Source: Xanthobacteraceae bacterium
Lineage (GTDB): Bacteria > Pseudomonadota > Alphaproteobacteria > Rhizobiales > Xanthobacteraceae
Assembly (NCBI GenBank): GCA_029266425.1
Contig: JAQSWY010000014.1
Coordinates: 52,864 to 116,863, forward strand
Direction of reading: 5' to 3'
Length of the DNA: 64,000 nt
Shown: one piece after another, positions 43,198-55,600 of the stretch
Numbering within the stretch: the stretch's first letter is position 1
How the letters are laid out: every line of letters begins with the position of its first letter
Notes under the pieces: model-generated
Told to the model about the DNA's origin: nothing
The model's database searches: none
What the model saw: only the letters and a program-made list of their open reading frames with translations
Translations under genes and position numbers: made by a program

Positions 43198-43214
43198 GAT
43201 GCCGCTCCGTACGC

Positions 43215-44366
43215 TCAATTGACTTTGTATTCGCGAATGAGGCCGTGCTTCGGATTAAGTCCGAGGCCAGGCTCCTGCGAGACGGTCAGATAGCCGCTCT
43301 CCGGCTGCGGCACATGCTCGAAGATGGCGTTGTAGGCCATCCATTTGTGGAAGTGGTACTCGACCAGCCCGCCATTGATGACGCCGGCATGCAGCGCGAT
43401 GTTGTGCGGGCCATTGCCGTTGCCGTGGCTCAGCGGAATGTTGAAGGCCCGCGCCAGCGCGGCCGTGCGCAGGCCCTGCGAATAGCCGCCATCATTGTTG
43501 ACATTGGGCTGGAGGAAATCGACGGCGCCGGCGACGAGCAGATCCCGGGCCGCGAATTTCTCGTTCTCCGCCGCCGCCACGGCGATCGTGGTGCGCGAGC
43601 GCAGATGCGCCAGCACCGAGGGATCGTTGTAATAGACCGGCTCCTCGATGAAGGCGATGTCGAGCTCTTCGCACAGATTGCAGAGCTTGATCGCCTCAGC
43701 GATCGACATGCGCAGATTGCCGTCCATGGACAGCTTCACGTCCGGCCCGATCGCCTCGCGCATCGCCTTCATGCGCAGATAGTCGTCCTTCGGATCCGGA
43801 ATGGCTTGGCGGCCTACCGTGTTCTTCACATGGTTGTTGCCGAGCTTGACGAGATGCGCAGCCTCCGCGGCCAATTCCTCGCGGCTATAGACCGCCGCAC
43901 CGTCATAGGCGGCGCCATGGGTGACATAGACCGGAACCCGGTCGCGGGCGCCGCCGAGCAGATGGTGCACCGGCTTGCCGAGGGTCTTGCCCTTGATGTC
44001 CCACAGCGCGATGTCGATCATCGCCATCGCCGCGACGAAGGCACGGCCGAGCGGGCGCTCGAAGGTGTGGCGGTCGAACAGCAGCGGAATGCGATCGGTG
44101 CGGAACGGGTCTTCGCCAAGGATGCGCGGGGCGACGAACTTCGCGACCAGATCGACCGTGACGGGGTGGGTGTAGCCGCTGGTCGACCAGCCAATGACAC
44201 CGTCATTGGTCTCGATCTCCATCAGCATAGCGCCTTCGGTCTTCGGGCGATCCCGGAACGGCGGCGGCTGGATCGGGATATTCTTCAGTTCATGGATTTC
44301 GACGCGGGCAATCTTCTGCCGGCTCGCGACGACGGAGGTTTCGTGAAGGAATACTTGGTTGAGCAT
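43215..44366 (-). CDS. Enolase-superfamily (mandelate racemase-like) acid-sugar dehydratase
   Basis: 383 residues. Capping domain at the N terminus, then a barrel with metal ligands in KLSMDGN (D215), FIEEPV (E241) and AAENE (E267), a general-base region HVKNTVG (about K181), and His in [11 protein letters not shown] (H314 or H321). This layout fits a sugar-acid dehydratase or racemase, with 2-keto-3-deoxy acid as product for the neighbouring aldolase. The start at 44366 is used; the frame extends to 44525 without conserved sequence. Confidence 0.88.
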   Translation of the reverse strand: MLNQVFLHETSVVASRQKIARVEIHELKNIPIQPPPFRDRPKTEGAMLMEIETNDGVIGWSTSGYTHPVTVDLVAKFVAPRILGEDPFRTDRIPLLFDRHTFERPLGRAFVAAMAMIDIALWDIKGKTLGKPVHHLLGGARDRVPVYVTHGAAYDGAAVYSREELAAEAAHLVKLGNNHVKNTVGRQAIPDPKDDYLRMKAMREAIGPDVKLSMDGNLRMSIAEAIKLCNLCEELDIAFIEEPVYYNDPSVLAHLRSRTTIAVAAAENEKFAARDLLVAGAVDFLQPNVNNDGGYSQGLRTAALARAFNIPLSHGNGNGPHNIALHAGVINGGLVEYHFHKWMAYNAIFEHVPQPESGYLTVSQEPGLGLNPKHGLIREYKVN

Positions 44367-44463
44367 GGTTCTCGCCCGTTCCGCTACGGATGCTTCTTCG
44401 AGCGATATAGGTGAGAACCTGAGCCGACCCATAATTGAAATATCGAACGTATTATTCTGTTTT

Positions 44464-45432
44464 TCAGACGGATCGCCGCCGCCGCGGCCGGTCGGTGGGC
44501 GCGACTTCGGCCAGCGTGGTGTCACGGATCAGCTCGGCGAGGCGGGCCGCCGCGGGCGAGAGCATCTGCCCGCGCAGCCGCACGAGGCCGAAGTGCTGGG
44601 TGATCGGCGGATCGACGACACGCATGATCTGCACCGCATCCGAGTGCACGGTGCGGGCGACCGATTCCGTGATCAGCGAGGCGCCGAGGCCGGCCTGCGC
44701 CAGCGCCACGAGGGTCTGCGCCTGGATGCACTGGCAGCGCACATTCAGCACCAGCCCCCTCGACTTCGCGGCCTCGGCGACGAGCTGGGCCATGACGGTG
44801 GCCGAGTGGAACTGGATGATCGGCAGCTCTGCGAGTTCGGTGAGGGTGATGGTGTCGCGCCGCCGCGCCATGAGGCGACGCGGCACCAGCGCGTGGATTC
44901 GCTCGGTGATGATGGGTTCGAATTCGAGATCGCCATCGCGCACCACCGGGCCGATGCCGAAATCGACCTCGCCATTGCGCACGCTCTGGAACAGCTCGGC
45001 CGATTTCAGCTCCTGCAGCACGATGCGCACGCCGTGATACTCCTTCTCGAACGAGGAGAGGATGGCCGGCAGGCGGGTGGCGGCGATGGTCGGGGCGCAG
45101 GCGAGCGTCACCCGGCCGCGCCGCATGTCCGCGACCTCGCGCAGATTGCGCAGCCCGAGCTCGATCTCGCCGACTGCCCTGCGCGCATTGTCGAGCAGCT
45201 GCTGGCCTTCCGCGGTGAGCCGCACCTTGCGCGTCGTGCGATGGAACAGCGCGACGCCGACCTGCTCCTCCAGCTGCTTGATCTGGGTGCTCACCGCCGA
45301 TTGCGAGCGGCTGACGAGATCGGCAGCCTGTCGGAAGCTGCTGTTCTCGGCGACCAGCAGGAAGGTCTGCAGCAGCTTGAGATTGATGCGGTTGGTGGCG
45401 CGGGCGCTGTCCTGCAACGTACTTCTCTTCAA
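44464..45432 (-). CDS. LysR family transcriptional regulator
   Basis: 322-residue LTTR with an N-terminal winged HTH (LKLLQTFLLVAENSSFRQAADLVSRSQSAVSTQIKQLEEQVGV, about residues 19-61) and a periplasmic-binding-like effector domain. The only in-frame start is TTG at 45432 (stop codon just upstream), or a second TTG five codons later. It is divergent from tctC (131 bp gap 45433-45564, AT-rich), so it likely controls transporter and catabolic genes in response to the imported acid. Confidence 0.9.
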   Translation of the reverse strand: MKRSTLQDSARATNRINLKLLQTFLLVAENSSFRQAADLVSRSQSAVSTQIKQLEEQVGVALFHRTTRKVRLTAEGQQLLDNARRAVGEIELGLRNLREVADMRRGRVTLACAPTIAATRLPAILSSFEKEYHGVRIVLQELKSAELFQSVRNGEVDFGIGPVVRDGDLEFEPIITERIHALVPRRLMARRRDTITLTELAELPIIQFHSATVMAQLVAEAAKSRGLVLNVRCQCIQAQTLVALAQAGLGASLITESVARTVHSDAVQIMRVVDPPITQHFGLVRLRGQMLSPAAARLAELIRDTTLAEVAPTDRPRRRRSV

Positions 45433-45564
45433 CTGTATCGATCAATCTTCCAGATTAATGAATTTATCGACGAAGGGAACATTCGTTAGCTTCACCCTGC
45501 CGTGGCGTGCTGCGGCATCCATCAAAAGATCAGGTCCGGTCGAAGCGGACCGGGAGGAAACACG

Positions 45565-46545
45565 ATGCACACCGCCATGGGGGCGCCACGCTCCCTCATT
45601 CGCTCCGCCACATTCATGCTTGCGATGGCCATCGGCGCAACGGCCTCCGCCCCGGCGTGGTCTAACTGGGTTCCGAAGAAGGACGTCGAGATGGTGATCT
45701 CGTACGCGCCCGGCGGCGGCCTCGACCTGTTCGCGCGCAAGGTCATCGACATCATACGTGAGGAGAAGCTGGCGCCGGTGAACATCACCCCGTCCAATCG
45801 TTCCGGCGGTTCCGGCGCGGTCGGCTGGGGCTGGGTGAGGGCGAACCGCAGCGACTCCAATGAGACGCTTACCCCGATCAACACGGCGAGCATCCTCACG
45901 CCTCTCCAGGTGGCAGGCGCTACCGGCTGGAAGGATTTGCGGCCGCTGACCAACATCATGGCGGAGGACTACGTGGTCTTCGTCAAGGCTGACAGCCCGT
46001 TCAAGAGCTTCCAGGACCTCGTCAAGGCAGCCCGCGAGGGCGGGCCGCAATCGGTCTCCTTCGCCGTGGGCGGCATCGGCGACACCATCGCCGCCCGCGT
46101 CGTCGGCAAGGCGATTGGCACGGAGTTCAACCTCGTCACCTTCAGCGGCGGCGGCGAGACCACGACGGCCCTGCTCGGCGGCAATGTCGACGCCACCATC
46201 AGCAATCCCGGCGAATATCTCGGCCAGCTCTCCAGCGACGCCATCCGCGCGCTCGGCACCACCCGGCAGGAGCGCTATGCGGGCGAGCTCGGCGCCATCC
46301 CGACGCTGAAGGAGCTCGGCTTCCCCAATGCGCTGGTGCAGAACTGGCGCGGCATCGCCGGGCCGAAGGGCATGTCGAATGAGGCGGCCGCCTATTGGCA
46401 GGACATCTTCGCCAAGGTGATCGCCTCGCCGAAGATGAAGGAGTATATCGCGAACAATTCGGCGAGCTTCTCGGTCTATACCGGCCCTGCCTATGTCGAA
46501 TACATCCAGAAGCAGGAAGACGTTTTCAAAGGGCTGATCAAATGA
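45565..46545 (+). CDS. tctC: TctC, tripartite tricarboxylate-transporter binding protein
   Basis: 326-residue periplasmic binding protein of the Bug/TctC family, with a signal peptide (ends SAPAWS) and the family motifs YAPGGGLDLFARKV, NRSGGSGAVGWGWV and FSGGGETTTALLGGNVDATISN. It starts at the ATG at 45565 after CGGGAGGAAA. The stop overlaps tctB (ATGA). The ligand is probably the sugar acid or dicarboxylate handled by the locus. Confidence 0.93.
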   Translation: MHTAMGAPRSLIRSATFMLAMAIGATASAPAWSNWVPKKDVEMVISYAPGGGLDLFARKVIDIIREEKLAPVNITPSNRSGGSGAVGWGWVRANRSDSNETLTPINTASILTPLQVAGATGWKDLRPLTNIMAEDYVVFVKADSPFKSFQDLVKAAREGGPQSVSFAVGGIGDTIAARVVGKAIGTEFNLVTFSGGGETTTALLGGNVDATISNPGEYLGQLSSDAIRALGTTRQERYAGELGAIPTLKELGFPNALVQNWRGIAGPKGMSNEAAAYWQDIFAKVIASPKMKEYIANNSASFSVYTGPAYVEYIQKQEDVFKGLIK

Positions 46546-47006
46546 CGGCGTTGAAGCGTATCGGCACGGCGCTGCGTGGCGGCGAAGGCATCCTCCCAGT
46601 GGCGCTGGTGGCCATGGGGATCTATTGGGTGATCGAGGCCGTCCGGCTGGGCATCTGGAATCGTATGCTCCCCGGCTCCGGCCTGATGCCGCTGATCTAT
46701 GGCAGCCTGCTCGTGCTGTTCGCGCTGTGCGTGCTCTACGCGGCAACTCAGGAGGATGGCGAGACAATCGGGCCGGTGCGCAAACCACTGCTTCTGGTCA
46801 CCCTGCTCATCCTCACCGTGCTCGGCTTCCCGCTGCTCGGCGGCACGGTCTCGCTCTTCCTGCTGATCGCGGTGATATACACCGCGATCGAGCGGCTTCC
46901 GGTCACCCGTGCCCTCACCGTCGCCGCCTGCACCTCGGCGGTGTTCTACGTCGTGTTCGATCGCTGGCTGTCGGTCGCGTTGCCGCACGGCCCGTGGGGC
47001 TTCTGA
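46542..47006 (+). CDS. tctB: TctB, small membrane subunit of TTT transporter
   Basis: 154 residues with four membrane helices (GILPVALVAMGIYWVIEAV, LPGSGLMPLIYGSLLVLFALCV and two more), the typical TctB layout and length. Overlaps tctC by four bases; tctA begins 1 bp after its stop. Confidence 0.93.
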   Translation: MTALKRIGTALRGGEGILPVALVAMGIYWVIEAVRLGIWNRMLPGSGLMPLIYGSLLVLFALCVLYAATQEDGETIGPVRKPLLLVTLLILTVLGFPLLGGTVSLFLLIAVIYTAIERLPVTRALTVAACTSAVFYVVFDRWLSVALPHGPWGF

Positions 47007-47007
47007 C

Positions 47008-48507
47008 ATGGATCAGATCGCCAGCCTCATGGGCGGCTTCGCTACCGCCTTCACCCCCTATTACCTGCTGATGTGCCTCGGCGGGGTGCTGATGGGCCAG
47101 ATCATCGGCGCATTGCCGGGCATCGGCCCGTCCGCGGCGATCGCCCTGCTGCTGCCGCTCACCATCGGCGCCGATCCGACCGGCACGCTCATCATGTTCT
47201 CCGGCCTCTATGCCGGCTCGCAATATGGCGGCACCCTGACCGCGGTGCTGCTGAACGTCCCGGGCGAGGCGAGCAGCGTGATGACCGCGATCGACGGCCA
47301 CAAGCTCGCGCAGCAAGGCCGGGCCGGCTCTGCGCTGGGTATCGCGACGATCGGCTCCTTCATCGCCGGCACCATCGGCACCGTCGGCCTGATGTACCTT
47401 GCTCCCGCCCTCGCCAATATGGCGCTCGCCTTCGGGCCGCCGGAATATTTCGGCCTGGTGCTGGTCGGCCTGATCTCGCTGGCGGCGGTCGGCGGCTCGG
47501 TGGCCAAGGGCTTGGCCGCTGGCATGCTCGGCCTCGTGCTCGGCACCATCGGCATTGACGAGCAGAGCGGCGTGACGCGCTTCACCTTCGGCCAGCTCTG
47601 GCTGATCGACGGCATCGACTTCGTCATTATCGCCGTCGCCGTGTTCGGTGTCGGCGAGGTGCTCGCGACCTGCTACCAGACGGAGGCCGGCAGCGTCATC
47701 AAGATCAAGAGCGCCTATCCGACCCGCGAGGACCTGCGCCGATCCGGCATGCCGATCGTGCGCGGCACCATCATCGGCTTCATCGTCGGCGTCCTGCCGG
47801 CGGCCGGCGCCACCATCGCTTCCTTCATGGCCTATATGGTGGAGAAGAAGGTCTCGAAGACACCCGAGCGCTTCGGCCACGGCGCCATCGAGGGCGTCGC
47901 CGGCCCGGAGGCCGCCAACAATGCGGCAGTGTCGGGAAACATGGTGCCGATGTTTGCGCTCGGCATTCCCGGCTCGGGGACCACCGCGCTCATGCTCGGC
48001 GCCCTGATCATGTTCGGCATGCGCCCCGGACCGGACATGTTCAAGACCAATGGCGACCTGATCTGGGGCGTCATCGCCAGCCTCTATATCGCCAACGCTC
48101 TCCTGCTGCTGCTCAATCTGCCGCTCGCGAGCCTGTTCGCGCGGCTGCTCAGCATCAGCTACAGCTGGCTCTACGCGCCGATCCTCGCCATATGCTTGCT
48201 GGGTGCTTTCGCCAACACCAACAGCCTGCAGGATTGCTGGCTGCTGATCGGTTTCGGCATTCTTGGCTGGCTGATGAAGCTCTATTCCTGGCCAGCTGCG
48301 CCGTTGGTTCTTGGCCTCGTCCTCGGGCCCTTGTTCGAGACCTCGATGCGTCAGTCGCTCTCCATGTCGCGCGGCGACATGACGATCTTTCTCACCCGGC
48401 CGGTGTCGCTGACGCTCCTGGTCGTCGCGCTGCTCACCATCGCCTATCCGCTCGTCGTCGCGATCCGCAACATGGCGCGGCGAGGCGTGTCGGGCGCGGC
48501 GGCGTAG
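47008..48507 (+). CDS. tctA: TctA, large membrane subunit of TTT transporter
   Basis: 499-residue 12-helix transporter. Family signatures include GALPGIGPSAAIALLLPLTIG, LLNVPGEASSVMTAIDGHKLA, RGTIIGFIVGVLPAAGATIASFMAY and FALGIPGSGTTALMLGALIMFG. Start ATG at 47008. It forms a complete tctCBA operon and converges with the TRAP dctM gene 56 bp away. Confidence 0.96.
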   Translation: MDQIASLMGGFATAFTPYYLLMCLGGVLMGQIIGALPGIGPSAAIALLLPLTIGADPTGTLIMFSGLYAGSQYGGTLTAVLLNVPGEASSVMTAIDGHKLAQQGRAGSALGIATIGSFIAGTIGTVGLMYLAPALANMALAFGPPEYFGLVLVGLISLAAVGGSVAKGLAAGMLGLVLGTIGIDEQSGVTRFTFGQLWLIDGIDFVIIAVAVFGVGEVLATCYQTEAGSVIKIKSAYPTREDLRRSGMPIVRGTIIGFIVGVLPAAGATIASFMAYMVEKKVSKTPERFGHGAIEGVAGPEAANNAAVSGNMVPMFALGIPGSGTTALMLGALIMFGMRPGPDMFKTNGDLIWGVIASLYIANALLLLLNLPLASLFARLLSISYSWLYAPILAICLLGAFANTNSLQDCWLLIGFGILGWLMKLYSWPAAPLVLGLVLGPLFETSMRQSLSMSRGDMTIFLTRPVSLTLLVVALLTIAYPLVVAIRNMARRGVSGAAA

Positions 48508-48563
48508 AGCCTGTCCGTTCGGGTAATCGTATCCGGGCGGAAAAGGCTCCGGCGGACCGCCGG

Positions 48564-49976
<1,413 letters not shown>

Positions 49977-50027
49977 GCCGGAGAGCTCGCGGTTGGCGGG
50001 AGGACGGAGGGCGGAACGGCGGAACGC

Positions 50028-51058
<1,031 letters not shown>

Positions 51059-51159
51059 GGACCGGCAGGGCCAGCATCCGTGATGCCGGCGACTTGCCGG
51101 CCATGCGACAGTGTCCGTATCTTGCGACCGCCGCGTAGTGGCGAAGCGAGGTCGGGTCC

Positions 51160-51741
51160 ATGAGTGTTTCCCCGCGTATCGAGACGCCGCGCCTGATTCT
51201 GCGTCGCCATGTCGTGGAAGACTTCGAGCCTTATGCCGCCATGTGGGCCGACCCCGGAGTGGTCCGCCATATTGGCGGCGTGAGCTTCACCCGGGAGCAG
51301 GTCTGGACCCGCTTCATGCGGCAGGCCGGCATCTGGCACTTCATGGGCTTCGGCTTCTTCGCCATCGAGGAGAGAGCGACCGGAGCCTTCATCGGCGAAG
51401 CCGGCTTCCACGAATTGCGCCGCGACCTCGCGCCCTCGCTCGAGGGCACGCTGGAGGCCGGCTGGGCCTTCATTCCGGAGGCGCAGGGCAAGGGCTATGC
51501 GCAGGAGGCCGTCGGCGCCGCGCTCGACTGGGCGGCATCAGCTTTCGCCGCGATGAGGGTGACCTGCATCATCGAGCCGGACAATCTCGCCTCGCTGCGG
51601 CTGGCTGCGAAGCTGGGGTTCAGGGAATTCGCCAGAACGCTCTATCACAGCCGGAGCATCGTGCTGCTCGATCGCGGGCAGACCACAGCCGCCGCTACCC
51701 TCACGCCTCTTCCCAGAAGCGCAGCGCCGTCACCGAGATAG
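51160..51741 (+). CDS. RimJ/RimL-type GNAT acetyltransferase
   Basis: 193 residues. The family start IETPRLILRRHVVEDFEPYAAMWADP is followed by GFGFFAIEERATGAFIGEAGFHE, motif A AFIPEAQGKGYAQEAVGAALDWA and CIIEPDNLASLRLAAKLGFREF. Likely acetylates a protein N-terminus or a small amine. Its 3' end overlaps the convergent OGFr-domain gene by 41 bp. Confidence 0.92.
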   Translation: MSVSPRIETPRLILRRHVVEDFEPYAAMWADPGVVRHIGGVSFTREQVWTRFMRQAGIWHFMGFGFFAIEERATGAFIGEAGFHELRRDLAPSLEGTLEAGWAFIPEAQGKGYAQEAVGAALDWAASAFAAMRVTCIIEPDNLASLRLAAKLGFREFARTLYHSRSIVLLDRGQTTAAATLTPLPRSAAPSPR

Positions 51742-52162
51742 CGGTGCCGGACGCCTCATCGAGGATCGCGGCCTTGAAGGCCTCGGCCGCAGCATCCCCG
51801 GCCAGGAGCCGCAGGCTCTTGATGATACGGGTGATGCGCAGATGGTTGTGGTCGAAAGACTGTCTCCAGCGCGCCGTCATCCGATAGAAGCGAAGCATGC
51901 GCGCGCTGGCTTCGCCGAGCCGCCGTTGCGCCATCGCCGAGGCACGGAGCAGCGCGATGTCCGCCGGCGTCAGCACCGGCGAGGACGGCACCGCCTGGCT
52001 CGGCTCGTCGAGCGGGAACAGCCACTGAATGAAATCGTGGTGCCGTTCGATCGCGTGGTCATCCATCGCGACCACATCCGCGAAGCTGCGCCCGGCCGCG
52101 TCGAGCCCGTCGCCGCCGAGAAAGCGGACGATCGCGGATCGATCGTCACCCGCTGGTGCCAT
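51701..52162 (-). CDS. OGFr-domain (opioid growth factor receptor-like) protein
   Basis: 153-residue protein whose core AIVRFLGGDGLDAAGRSFADVV...HDFIQWLFPLDEPSQAVPSSPVLTPADIALL matches the conserved OGFr N-terminal domain, including the signature HDFIQWLFPL. The domain occurs in many bacteria as a stand-alone protein of unknown function. It is convergent with, and overlaps, the upstream GNAT gene. The 521 bp on the other side (52163-52683) hold a family B repeat but no recognised gene. Confidence 0.82.
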   Translation of the reverse strand: MAPAGDDRSAIVRFLGGDGLDAAGRSFADVVAMDDHAIERHHDFIQWLFPLDEPSQAVPSSPVLTPADIALLRASAMAQRRLGEASARMLRFYRMTARWRQSFDHNHLRITRIIKSLRLLAGDAAAEAFKAAILDEASGTAISVTALRFWEEA

Positions 52163-52547
52163 CGAACGTTCCCGTGTCTGCTCAATCCTGCATCTGCATC
52201 GCGAGCCGGATCGACTTCACCACCACAATGACCGCAACACGCCGAACATGAAGGTTTCCATTGCCGCTCCCCATAATTTTGGACGTTGCAGAATGAGGAA
52301 CATGATACCGGAGATGCCGTAGAGGCAGCCGAAGAATCGTTTCAATTTTGGGGCTGTGCCGGCAACGATTTATTAACCTTGAGGCCGCGCGTGCTCCATC
52401 CAGAATGGCGCGAAAAAACCCTCTCGATCAACAATATAGCGCAAAATCTGTGCAACGTCGACGCGACGCCAAGGTCCCCGCGCGCACCGACATTTTTCAG
52501 AGAGCTTTTACCAAAGTACCACCTCATCGTGAGATGCCCCCTCTCAC

Positions 52548-52638
52548 CCTCATCCCCGGGCTTGACGCGGGGACCCAGACTTTGACCTGGGTGCATGCGG
52601 CTTGGCTGGAATCCCCGGATCAAGTCCGGGGATGAGGG
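52548..52638. repeat. Family B-like palindromic repeat
   Basis: Arms CCTCATCCCCGGGCTTGACG and CCGGATCAAGTCCGGGGATG form an inverted repeat downstream of tamB. It is more divergent than the other family B copies. Confidence 0.82.
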
Positions 52639-52683
52639 TGATTTCGAATTTTCGGTCGGGTTTTCAGGATAAGGTAACTGGCT

Positions 52684-55600
52684 TCAATAGTCCCACTGCG
52701 CGCCGATGCCGACCTCGGCGCTGCCGTCGGCACCGGTGGCGCCTTGCAGGCGGATGTTCTTGGTGATGTCGACATCGACCGTCACCTGGCTGGAATTGGG
52801 CGTGGTGCCCTGCTTCACGCCCATATAGATCTTGTCGTTCAGCCGCTTGCCGATGTCGACCTGGCCGCCGGTGCCCGCCGCATTGGTGCCGACGTCCAAG
52901 CTGTCGACGCCGAGCGAGCGCCGCATCTTGTCCATCACGCCCGGCCCGCCGCCGGAGAATTGCGCGATGGTCTGCGCCACCTGCACCGCCTGGCCGGCGG
53001 TGAGCGAGCCGGCGGAGCGGCCGAACATCAGCCGCGAGAGCACCTCGTCCTGCGGCAGCGTCGGCGTCGAGGTGAAGCTGATGTCCGGCTTCGAAGCCGG
53101 CCCGGTCACCAGGATCTGCGCGGTGATGTCGTTCGCCGCGGTCTCGGCGACGAAGTCGAGGTCGGGGTCGGTGGTGCCGGTGAAGGTGATCTTGCCGCGG
53201 GTGAAATTGAGCCGCTTGCCGAGAATATCGAAATTGCCGCGCTTCATCTCGAAGCCGCCCTGCGTCACCGGCGCGCCGCTGGTGCCGGTGACCTTGATGT
53301 CGCCGCCGAGTTCGGCCTCGAGCCCCATGCCGCGCACGAAGACATTGTTCGGCGCCGACACGGTGAGATCGAGCGGCATGCCGGCATCCGGCTCCGCGGG
53401 GGCGCTCGTCGCCGCCGGCTTCGCGCCGCCTGCCCTGTTGCCGGCTCCGCCGGCATTGACGTGGCGCACATTCAGCGCGTCGCCGCCGCCCGGCAGCCGG
53501 TCGGGAATATTGACGTCGAGGCTCTTCACCACGAGCCGGCCGGTGAGGCGGGGATTATTGGCGAAGGCGCCTTCCACCGCGACCCGGCCTTCGCCGACGA
53601 AGCGCATCAGCTCGCTATTCACGAGGCCGGCGTTGGTGAGGTCGACATCGATCTTGCCGGGGAAGCTTGCCGCCGGATCGAGCGCGACATTGCCGCGGGC
53701 GGAGATCCCGCCGCCATTCGGCGTTCGCGCCGAGAGCGAGGACAGCGTCACCGAACGCTCGGTGCCGGTGATGACGCCCTCGATATTGCTGAGGCTGACG
53801 CCGTTCACGCTGTCGTCGAAGCGCCCGCCCGAGAGCCGCACCGTGCCGCCGGCGCGCGGCTCGGCCGGCGTGCCCTTCACCGTGGCGTCGATATTGGCGC
53901 GGCCGGCCACGCGGGCGCCGGAGGTCGCAAGCAGCGGGTTGGCAACGGCGAGATCGAGCGCGCCCTTGATGGCGAAGTCGAGCTCGCCGGCACTGATCGG
54001 CGCCGAGCCGGTGATGGTGACGCCGGAGATGAAGGGTCCCGAAATGCTGGCGCGGGTATCGACCCGTCCGCCGGAGAGCTGGCCCGCGGCCTTGATATCG
54101 AGCGGGCCGACGCCGTTCTTGGCGAGGTCGGGGGTCGAGACCTTGGCAATGGCGAGAGTGTAGTTGCCCGCCGGCGCCTTGGCCGGACCCGAGATCTGCG
54201 CCGAGCCGCTGAGCGTGCCGGCAAGGCCCAGACCGGGCGCCGCAAGATCCGCGAGCGACAGCGGCAGAGCCCGCAGATCGATATCGAGGTCGAGAGTCTC
54301 GCCGGCGCTGCCGGATATGGTGGCGCCGCCGCCTTTGGTGGCGAGCGTCAGCTTGTCGATGGCAACCGTGCCGCCGGACATCGTGATGTTCGCCGGAGCG
54401 GATGTCGCCAGGCTCGCCGAGCCGCGGGCGAGGTTCAGCCGATCGAGCCGGAAGAGTATGTCCTTGCCCTGCTGGCTGAGTTGGCCCGCGGCGGCAACCG
54501 CGGCGCCGTTCACGGTGGCGTCGAGCTTCAGCGCGGTAGAGGACGTGCCGCCATCGGCATCCAGCGTCGCCTTGGGGATATCGACTCCCCCCGCCCTCAC
54601 GCCGGCAAGCTGGACCGTGCCGTCCAGCATCGGGATGCCCGCCGGATCGATGACGGTGGCGTCGATATGCGCACTGTCCACCATTTGGCCTGCCGCGAGC
54701 ACCTTATCAGCATCGGCCTTGATCGCGACGCGCTGCTTGCCCTGCGCCACGTCGAGCGCGATATCGGCATCGAGCTTGCCGGCCATCTGGGTCAGCGCCA
54801 GCGCCGAGAGGTCGGCGAGGTTGCCGGCGGCGATGGTCACTTTGCCGGTGGCAAGGCTGTTGGCATCGAGCGCGATATCGCCCTTGGCGGTGACCGAGCC
54901 GATAGCGAGCGCCAGCCCCTTGAGCTGCTTTGCTCCCTCACTCAGGGTCGCGAAGGCGCCGGAGCCGGTGGCCGGCTTGCCGGCGATCCTGCCGTCCAGC
55001 TTGAAGGAGGCGGCCGGCTTGCCGGTGATGTCGCGTGCATCGAGATCGAGGGCGAGCTTCTCGATCGGCTGCTTCATCGCCGTGCCGGACGGCACCGAAA
55101 GCCGGGCCTTGAGGCCGAGATCGTCGAGGCTGCCGGAAAAAGCGGCCTCGCCGCTCAGGGCCCCCGAAACCTTGGAGTCGAGCTTGGCAAGATCAGAGAG
55201 CGCCAGCCTGGCCTTGAGGTCGGCGGTCGCCTTGGACAACGTGCCATCCGCGGTGACGGTGAGGCCATCGGCTGTAAGGTTCAGTCCGTCGATCCGGATC
55301 GCATTTTCACCGTCGCGGGCGAGTGCGCCGGTGAGCGTCGCCGTCTTGCCGAACAACCCATCCACCGCGGCGATGCCGGTCGAGATGCCCTGCGTGCCGC
55401 CCTTGATGTCGAGCTTGGCGCGGGAGAGATCGCCGCTGGCGTCGACGCTGACGTCGAACGCCGCGGATCCCTTGAGCGGTCGGCCGGCGAGCGGGCTCAG
55501 CGCCGCGAGGTCGAGCTTTTCGAGATGCAGCGTGCCGGCGATGTTCTCGGCATTGGCATTGCCGGCAAAGCGCGCAGTCAGCGCGGAGAGCTGCGCCGTC

